Positions 26,601-37,000 of a stretch of DNA of 64,000 nt are shown piece by piece. Made by a program: the position numbers and the translations under genes. The notes below the pieces were generated by a model. That model did not search any database. It was not told the DNA's origin and saw nothing but the letters and a program-made list of their open reading frames with translations. Each line of letters starts with the position of its first letter. Positions within the stretch are counted from its first letter, which is position 1. This stretch comes from Diphasiastrum complanatum (lineage: Eukaryota > Streptophyta > Lycopodiopsida > Lycopodiales > Lycopodiaceae), in NCBI GenBank assembly GCA_029204225.1, contig CM055096.1, positions 59,845,408-59,909,407 of the forward strand, read 5' to 3'.

Positions 26601-29600
26601 TGTCTTAGTAACCTCAAGACAGTCTTGAGATGTTGCTCATGTTCCTTTAAAGTTCTATTGTAGATGAGAATATCATCCAAGTAAACAATTACGAACTTCC
26701 CCAAATATGGACGAACAAAATCATTCATCATTTGCTGGAAAGTTGGAGGGACAATTGTTAATCCAAACGACAAAACTAGAAACTCATAATGGCCATACCT
26801 TATTGTAAACCAGGTTTTTGGCACATCCTTAGTTTTAATTTGAATCTCACGATACCCTGATCTCAAATTGATCTCTTGGTGGAGTATTTTGCACCATGTA
26901 ATTGACCAATTAGTTCATGCATTCGAGGTAAGGGGACCAGGGTATCTATTTTTAATAGTTAATTTGTTTAATTTTTTATGGCCCATCTTTAAAGATTGTT
27001 GCAATCTTTATCTTTCTCCTTGGTGCTCATCCTGAAAGGATACAAGGATACAAGGGAGCTTCCAGGGAGAAGTTTTATGCCATGCTCAACACCCCTAGAG
27101 GGGGCAAGGCCCTTTGGTAGCTGGTCTGGAAAAATGTCACTAAACTCATGTCTAAGTTTTCTAAAGGCCTCACCTCCCGATGAGTTATCCTCCTTCAGAC
27201 TATTAGTCATTAGTGCAAGTTGCATGTTATAAATGTGTAGGTTCTTCATGTTGAAATAAATGCCTATTTTGCCCCTTAAGGCTTGTATACTTTTAACTTG
27301 TAAGTTGTGCATAAGACATGGGGGTAAAACATTTATGTACATAGTACACCCCACTTGTGCTAATTAGGCAAGTAATAACAAGTAGGTTGAGGACCCATGT
27401 GGGTTTTAGAGCTAGAATTAGCAAGACACCACCTCTATACATTACATGCTAAATGTAGCCCAAAGTTTGGAGGGGTTTCCACGCCCTACTACTCTTTGAA
27501 TAATCATTTAAGTTGTGTGAGCTTTGAAGTCCTCTGTCTCTTGCTTTTGTGTTCTACTCCATAGCTGGTTTTTTTCAAGCTTTCATAGTGTGCTTACTAT
27601 GCTGTTATGATACTCCATAGCTAGGCCTTGGAATTTGTCAAGGTATCAGAGCAGGTTATGTTGCCTGTGGTGTGGTGAAAGCTTGGACCTGTTTTGATCA
27701 GATTCCTGCCATCCTTGGAGAGCAGCTTACCTTTGAGGAGGGAGCACTTTTTTTTGTAGGGGCATCTGATCTTTGTGCTATCTGCATGGTTGGAGTACTG
27801 TTGGCAAGGGGAGTACAGGGAGCCAAAAAGTTTCTAATTTGGGACATTTTTTTGAGTCTTTTTGGACAGCCAGGATTGTAGGAGGGCGCTTTCTACAGTG
27901 GGGACTTCAGTGAAAGTTCTGAGTGGATCTTGGACAAGGGCTAGGACAGCCATACAGGGGGATAGTTTCAAATCCAGAAGCTGAGGGTTATTGAGCAAGT
28001 GGCTGCATACCCTAGTTGGGTGAAAACCTTAGTTTGCCTTTTGTGTTTTATTTCTATCCAGCTATGGCTAGTCTTGCAGAGAGCATGCGGAGTGAAGCCA
28101 GCCGGCTTGATGGCACTAACTTTAGCATATGGAAATTCAAGATCAAGAACATTCTTGAAGACAAAGAATGTTGGAAGCTTGTGACAGGTGAGGAGCCTGT
28201 TCCAACATTTGAACTTGAACTCAAGGACTATATCAAGAGAGGGGAAAAGGCACACAGGATCATCAACATGTCAGTGAGGGATAATGTGATTCCTCTAATC
28301 AGGTCAGCCAAAGGGCCTGTGGATGCATGGCACATTCTTTGTGCATTGTATGAGACAACAAGTACAACTAGGTTTCTCTACTTGAAGAACAAGTTGTATA
28401 CTCTCAGAATGGAGACAGGGAGACAATTACTGATCATCTTACTAAGATTCAGGATATTAGATATCGGCTTTCTGTACTTGGAGAGTCTATTGCTGACAAA
28501 GACTTGGTGCCAATAGTTCTGAATAGCTTGTCATATGCTTATCAGAACTTTGTGATGATGATATCTGTGAGAGAGAAGATCCCTACCTACGAAGAAGTCT
28601 ATGGTCTCTTGTTATAGGAGGAGATGAGGAGAGTTAATCTCTCCAAGAGGGAAGATTTCCAAGTGCATGCCTTTGCTTCTAAGAAGAAGCAAAATCCAGC
28701 CAAGGATAAGAAGAAAGGTAAAGGCAAGAACAAAGGAGCAGCACAAACACTTGAGCAAGGAATGGAGAACTTGCAGATGTCAGAAGCACAATCCTCCTCG
28801 AATACTTCTTCCACACCTCAAAGGAAGGGGAATTGCAATTACTGTGGTAAATATGGACACTTTGCTTTTGAGTGCAGGAAGAAGCTTGCAGAGCAAAAGA
28901 AGGGCACAAAGAAGCAAGGAGGAAATGTTGTTGAGAGTGTTGCAAGAGAGGAGTAGAGTGACATAAGGCAAGCTGAGTTATTCTCTGTTGCATTGGCCTG
29001 GTGGTTGGTACATTGACTCAGGTGCTTCAAAGCACATGACCCCTCACAGGGATTGGTTTGATACCTTTGTGGGGATCTATGATGGACAAGAGGTGTGCCT
29101 AGGTGACAACTCAACACACAAGGTCAATGGAAAGGGCACAGTACCTGTAAAGCTTCCATCATGAGAAGTCAAAGTCATTAAGAATGTCTTATATGTACCA
29201 GGACTTGCTAAAAATCTTCTTTCAGTAGGAGCTATCACTCAACAAAATATGAAAGTAGAATTTGATGCTACTTCTTGTCTTGTGTTGGACTTGAGTGATA
29301 ATATGAAGGTTGTGGCCAAAGGATTGCAGGAAGATAATCTATACAGGTTGTACACTTCTATCCCTAGTCAGCAATGCTTATACAACAAACGGAAGTGATG
29401 TGGATAGATTGTGGCATGAGAGGTATGGACATCTTGGCTACCAAAGCATGCAGGTGTTAAACCAGCATCATATGGTGGAGGGGCTTCCAGTTGTTAAGCC
29501 AAGCTCTTCAGTTTGCGAGGCTTGCGCTATGGGAAAACAGAAAGACATAAGTTTCCCAAGGAGAGCACCACCAGGGCAGCAGGCATACTAGACTTGGTAC

Positions 29601-30993
29601 ATTCAGATTTGTGGGGGCCAACCCAAACCAAATCTGCAGGGGGGGCATATTACTTTATGACCTTTATTGATGACTTCTCACGCAAGATTTGGATTTATTT
29701 CTTGAAGTTTAAATCTGAAGCATTCAAGTACTTCCTGCATTTCAAAGCTTTGGTAGAAGAACATTCAGGAAAGAAGATAACGATCCTCAGGTCAGACGGT
29801 GGTGGAGAGTTCATTAAGACAGAATTTGTGGAATTCTGCAAGGCCAATGGGATCAAAAGGCAGCTTACAGCTCCTCATACCCCTCAGCAAAACAGCGTAG
29901 CAGAGAGAAAGAACCGAACTATTGTGGAGTGTGCAAGGTGCATGCTCAAGGCAAAGGGGTTGCCCAACTCTTTTTGGGGCGAGGCAATGCACACAGCAGT
30001 GTTTCTGTTAAATAGAAGTCCAACAAAAGCTGTGGAAGGCAAGACTCCAGAAGAGGCATTTAGCGGCATCAAGCCCAAGGTGGGCGCTTTGTGAGTGTTT
30101 GGTTGTACGGCCTATGCCCATATTCCCAAGTATAACAGGAAGAAGCTGGATGTAAAATCAGCAAAGTGTATTTTCTTGGGATACAGTGAAGAAAGCAAAG
30201 CTTACCAACTTTACGATCTTACTAGCAAGAAGTGGATCATAAGTCGAGATGTGATCTTTGAAGAAGATCAAACGCCTCCTATAGAGGAACTTGAGATGGA
30301 GGATGGTACAAGTGAATTTGTGCCAATACTTGATGATCCACATCCATATATTGGGAAGTCTCAGTATGATCATATGAGTGATCAAGAGGAAGAATCCGAG
30401 GAGGCTAGGAAGCGGAAGGAAAGGGGCAAATCTGTTGAGTCCTATTCACCGTCTTCATCACCAACTGCAAGGAAGAAGTTTCCCAAGTGGTATTGGCAAA
30501 CTGTGCAGGATGGTTTGATATTGGATGAGGGAGAGAGCAACAATCCAGGGGCTAGGAGGTCTTAAAGGCAAGCCCAACAACATGAACACCAGGAGACAAA
30601 CTATGCACTCATGACAACTATTTTGGATTCACAAGACCCATACATTCGTTGAGGCAACAGATGAGAAGGTATGGCAACATGCTATGCAAGAGGAGTACGA
30701 CTCCATTCTCAAGAATGATACATGGGATTTGGTGAAGTTACCAAAAGGGAAGCGTCCTATTGGCTGTAAGTGGGTCTACAGGACCAAATACAAATCGGAT
30801 GGGAGCATCGAAAAGCATAAGGCAAGGCTGGTTGCTAAAGGCTATGCACAGAAGGAGGGCTTGGACTGTGTGTGTGTGTGTGGGGGGGGGGGAGCGTGGG
30901 CTCCCCTTCCCTTTCTTAGCCATGATATGCCTCGCCCTACTCAATCTCAGTCAGGCAGCGTGCCAGCAGACCATCACGCCAGCCAGCGCCCTC

Positions 30994-31046
<53 letters not shown>

Positions 31047-34000
31047 GACAATGGCATTTAGATGTCTTTTGTGACTTAACTATGGCTCTATTATTGATAA
31101 TCACTCGGGGTTATATGCCAGTCTGAACCCTATTTATATTGTTAAATGGATCATGCCACATGATTATATTTAACCCCATTTAGACTTTGCAATGGGTCAT
31201 GAGAGGCCCTTGTGGGTAGCATGTTTTTTTTATAGGATGTAAAGTTGACTTGGAGCTTGATGACAATATGAAATTCTCTAATTGCATGGCTTGGTGCAAG
31301 AAAGTTATCCAAGGATCACTTTGGGCTTGACGTTTGTAACTTAAAGGTTGATTCTCCAAATTAACCCAGAAATTTTAAGTTATTAGCACCTTGTTAGAGG
31401 AGCTTAGGTTTCTTGCTCGTTTGTCGAAGTGTAACCTTGGTTTTTGTATATTGTTTTCCGATTATGGTTAGAAGAAAATTGGATTTTTTTTTTTCCATGG
31501 ACAATGTGCATGTCATATGCTCTTATCAACTTGGCATTCGGCTTTCAGCAATGTGAGCCCAGCTTTTGTGGAACTTGAGTACCATTATTCGTGTTCAAGC
31601 AGTATTAATCGATTTTTGTTTTCGAAACCGATCTTGACAGAACTAAGGAAGTGGCACAGTTCTCAGGCATATACCCGGTCTAGGAATCCGATTTCTTGTA
31701 TGATACTATTTAAACCAATAAATTGTGTTTTGTTTTCTCCTTTTCAAATCCGTAGAACACTGATCAGTTGGTTATTGTGATTTTAATGATTTTGGTCATT
31801 AAAATTGAACAAACCAAAAGCTTTTGGAATACTTGTCAAATAATTAATGGTGGAAAATTCATAGTATTTGGAGGTAATTCTTTATTCGACAATATTATTT
31901 TGGGGTGAATACAGTGTAGGAAGTACCTGAATCCAAATCTTATTTTCCATTAATTACAAATATTTTTAACAAAGTAATTTTTAAGCCAGGAAGTGAAAAG
32001 GGCAAACAGTCCAAATTTATTGGAAAAATTGTAATAATAGGAATTATAAAACTGATTTCATTTCCAATAAAATCCTCTGGTGAATTATATTCAAAGATCA
32101 AACTAGTACTGTTTCACATACTAATAAATGATTTTTGATATATCACATATTCAGCCCAGTTATAGAACATAAATGAAATTGTTTCAGAATTTTTAAAAAT
32201 TCCTACAGTAATTAATTTTTGAACATTTACTAATGTCGTTACGTCTTCTTGATACCTTAGCTGAAAGATTTTCAAGGAACTGAAAATTCTAAAGAGGGAA
32301 GAAGAGTAGACATCAGTGGTAGTAAGTGTGATTGGGAAATGTATTTCGCAGTTAGGATTTTGATAATCTCAGTAAATAATTGCTTACTACCAGTTATTAA
32401 TTTCTTGGATAGAATTCATTTAGTTGAATTCATAGCTTATATCTTTGTAACCATTGAGATATCCACAGTTTTGGATGTCAAATTGTGATGTTAGAAGTAG
32501 AATCGGATATATGGATTACATTGGATCTGTTAGTTGATAGAAGCTTGTCCCTAGAGTTGATGCTCTTGGATCCAAGGGGATTTGAAGCTTATCATTAACC
32601 TGTCAGGATCAGAATGTAGTGTTGAACCATGTTAATTCTTCTGTCTAAATTACAAAATCAGGTGTGGATTTGTGGTATCCATCTGATAGGCATGCCAGCC
32701 ATCCAAATAAATGGATTCTCTAGTATTTGGGAACAAGAGGTAATATCCTATAATAATTATAGGACAGTTAGAAGATCAGTGGATCTCTAGAATATCAGAT
32801 AAGACAGTTAAGGATTTTCTGGAAGGAAAAGCTGATGGTATGGGACATTAGTAATTTTGGAAAGGGAATTCTAGGACTGTAAAGATCTGATGGTCAATGG
32901 TGTGTTTTAGTACCTAGTCACAATATGGAAAAAATAAAACTGTTTGATCAAATGTGAGGTATTTTGGAAAATTTTGAGGTTTAATCTAGATCCCATTGTG
33001 GTATCTCATTATTTACAAAATCAGAGGCCCTCAAATCTATTTCTCGCTTTCTTAATTAATCCTTTACTTCTTAGTAATTTCTCGAATATAAGACATCAGA
33101 CTTATTTATATGAATTCTTTCCAGCATGAAGTTATTCTTCTGAAAGACTGTTATGTCGTATAAATTACTACTTGTGTGAATAGACTTGGAATTTAGATAA
33201 ATTCTAAGATTAAAATGTTTCAATTTCTTAAACCTAGAATATCTTCGTTACATAAATGGATTTCAATGGAATAGTAGTTCTATCACTCAGATTGAAAATA
33301 TTTGAAGGAGAAGTCTTGTTTGTAATAGAGTGAATCTTTTAGTGGAAGCACTTATTACTGACTTTTCTTGGATTTGGATATTTTCATATATCATCTTTCC
33401 AGTTAACTTTTATTGAAATTCATAATTTCTTTAAAAGGAGGGTGAAGTGGTGGGATTAAACTCTATCTGGAAATCTGTGCGTTGCATAGTTTTCGGAAGA
33501 GAACCAGTTGTGGTATAGAAATGAGATTTGGTCTGAAAGTAATTTTGGATAGATTAAGAGTAAGAGGAACTTTTTGAACAAGAGAAATTCTCTAGGGATT
33601 GTGTGGACAATCTAAAACTCGTCCTTTCGTTTAGTTCGTCGTTTATTCTTTTTCTCTCCTTTGTCAGCATCTGATTCCGATGAATCACTACTTTCAGATT
33701 CCGAGCTTGAAGAACTACTACTGGAATCAGAATCTGAATCATCATCGCTGTCACTAGAATCAGTCTTAGACTTTCGAGATTTCTTCGTTGATCGCCGCTT
33801 TCGTGCTAATTTCGAAGTCTCGAAATTTTCTGCACTAGCTATAACTGCTGCTAAGGAGTTCATGTCCCCTTGTCTGCAGTATCGATCAATCTTTGGTGGT
33901 AGACCAGCCAAAAACCATTCGATTTGCATATCCACGGGATATACATCGGTTAGTTTTCCTATGAGGTTTTTAACCTTACGTGTATATTTGCGAAGAGATT

Positions 34001-37000
34001 CTTTACTCTTCTTCTGAACATTGTTCAGTCGTCCAAGAATTCTAGATTTGTAACCTATCTCTCTGAACTGGTTCAGAAACGTATCTTTCAACAGGTACCA
34101 GGTTCCTACACGGCCTGGTTCTACCTGGCTATACCAGATACGTGCTTGCTTTCTTAGCAGACCAGGGAAAATTCGTAGTTTGTCTACGTCAGTTCCCTCG
34201 TTATTTGCATTGGCTATTGACTCAAATTGTGAGACATAGCTATCTGCATCATCGGAGCTGGTCCCTTTAAAATAATCATATTTAATTTTAGAGATAGAAG
34301 TGAAGCGTGCAGCAGGACCCTCCATACCTAAGCTAATTAGGAGTTCAAGTAACTGAGCAGTGATTTCGTCTAGATTTCTACGACTAGTACTTTTACTCTG
34401 TCTTCGTAAAAACTCCTCTCTAAGTTTCCGGTATCTTTCTAATCTCGATTCTCCATCTGACATACATTAGAGATGAAAATGGATCTTCAGATTTCTTATA
34501 ACTTTCCTAAAAATTGGTATATGTCGTGCTATACCAATAGGGTTAATATAGATTTTGTAGTGAAAAGTATCGTTCCCACAGAGGACAACGTTAGAAAGTT
34601 ATGTTTTTGGGGTAATTATGGCAGGTGGTTTCGAATGTTATTCTGGTTGTCGACAGACATAACAAAGTAGCCAGTATTACTTATATTTGGAATGGGTAAT
34701 GTTAATGAATTCAGAACAACAATCTGGCCTCTATCGAATTGAAGGAAGCACGTTCTACAAATGAAATGTTATCAGAGTAGTACAGCAGACTACACTCTGG
34801 CTGACTAAGGTGTCTTTATATTTGGGTTTGAATTCTGACAGATTTAGTCAATTATAATTTGCGCTCAGGAAGAAGAAGACTGTATATGTGAATATGTGAA
34901 AGACACACGGGAAAGTATAACAATGGTTGTTCTACTGAAGGGTCTAAAGAAGAATCTAGGCATGAACAAACATGCAGAAGTTTAAAATTGCAAGTGTCTT
35001 GATAAGAGATATGTCAATCAATGCCATAAAAACAAATTGATGGATAATCCAGATTCTGGAGAGTGATGAATCAGATATAACACTTGTAAGTAGAGTAGGT
35101 ACTAGAATAGAATACTCAAGAGATGAAGTGCCTCTTAAATAGATAGTGTATGGTTAACCTTAGGATACCTGGGAGGAAGCTACAGATGCCTATGACTGCA
35201 TCTGATTTGCGGATCTTCTGTAGTTGCCTGTGTTTGTGTCATGTTTGTAGATACTGGTGCCTCCTTTGCAGATCTATTTTCCTCAATTAGAGTTGTGTAC
35301 CTGTCATCTATAGATGGAGTAGAATTTGAAAACATTGACTGAATTGATTCGCCTTTAACTTGAGAGCAAACAACTGACAGTAGCAACTATGGCTGTAAAA
35401 TTTTAAGCCTATCTGATAGTATTTGCTTTCAACCATCTCTGTCTCAACTGCAGGTCTCTCTCTCTTATCTGCAATCCATCTCTCAAAGGCAAATCTCTTC
35501 AAGCCGCTGCCACGTATCAGCAGATTCCACAAATATACAAGCTAGATACTTGCTAGCCTCATTTGTTTCCTGTTTCCAAGTTGCTAATGAAATATAGACT
35601 TGGTGTGTTGGCTGAAAAGTAAGAAGATGATGAGCTGAAAAATGGGAACAACAATCAATTTCATAATTTGTAGATGTTTAATAGACAGTTTGTCAAAATA
35701 TATGCCGACGTACTATATCAAAGATACTGTCAAGATGTCACGTTAATATACATCTCAAAGTGTGAAATGTATCGAGTGCCAAAAAACCTGCAAGGCTGTC
35801 AACATCTCAGCCTTTTTAAATCAGATTAAGTTGTTGTTGGCGAATATGCTGTGCCATATTGTAAGAAACACAATGTAGTCACCCTAGACATGTGCAGAAA
35901 ATCACAGAAAAGTTAAGTTCAAAAATTCAGAAAGTAATGGAAACTCAGTCACTGAGCTTTTATTGATCCAATTGATGAGGTATAGATCACTTTAAATGCA
36001 CTCTTTTAGAGGAAACATATTGATGTACATATTTGTGGAAAAGTATGCAAGAGTACAAAAAAGATGATGTGGCAAAATCTGGAAGAACTAGACAAGTTAT
36101 GAGCAAAACATCACAACAGAACATAGATATAGAGACTGCAAATAATCAAGAACAATATGCTTTAGAATAATATTTGCATAACTAGACTTAAAAGAGTATA
36201 TTGAATGATCGAGGTCGATTAGATGCTACGCAAAACGGATCTCAGGCTACTCTTCATTCTAAGTAGTCTCCAAACAATAAATCAATTAGAATGCGGGCAC
36301 AAAATCCTGTTTATACTGTTAGGGGGGCCTAATAAGAACCAATGGTCAATAACTGTTAAATGGGAAATAAAGGGGCCCAATGGTTCGAACCATAATGGCT
36401 AATGCCAATTTTTTAACCTGGGTGCCCAGTGTGCCAAGAGCAGCCATTAGTTTACATAATATAAACTGTGTTAATAAATAATAACCATGATGCTTTAACA
36501 ATTTTTTACTACAGTGCACCAGGATGCCACCTCTTCCACACTTTTATGTCATTCAAATATGTAACTTTAAAATGACCCAACTTTTAGAACTTTCTATAAG
36601 TTGATTCTCGCCACTGGTAAGAGTATAACAAAGTTTTAAATCTAGCATTGATCCACGAATGCTCAGAATTTTTTCAAATACTTCAGTTTGAGCTTTATTG
36701 TAGCTTTATATTCCTGATATGAGTTAATGGTTTAGCAAGACTGAGCTTGCCAGTGCAAATTTTTTGAGCAAATTTAATCAAAGATGTTTGATAGTGTGCT
36801 TATGTTAAGCAGTTCATCCGCATTACAAGGTAATTACTGTGTACTTTGATGCAGGTGGATGATCTTCGTGAGATGGAATCTGCTCCTCGTTTGCTGGAGG
36901 CATTGCAGCATTCCTCACCAGCTTTGGAATTTGTGAAGCAGGCATTGTTTGCTGCAGCTGCTGCTAAGTCGATTGATGGAAAAGCCAAGGTTGATGGGCC

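Larger units (their letters stand above)
27249..30868 (+). mobile_element. 3'-truncated Ty1/copia element in NASP intron 5
   Basis: It begins with a likely 5' LTR (27,249-27,640) and primer-binding site, then gag, protease remnant, pre-integrase, integrase, hinge and the first part of reverse transcriptase. The sequence stops matching copia after KGYAQKEGLDC at about 30,868, where a TG/G microsatellite begins, so the RT catalytic core, RNase H and 3' LTR are lost. It has the same orientation as NASP. Confidence 0.85.
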
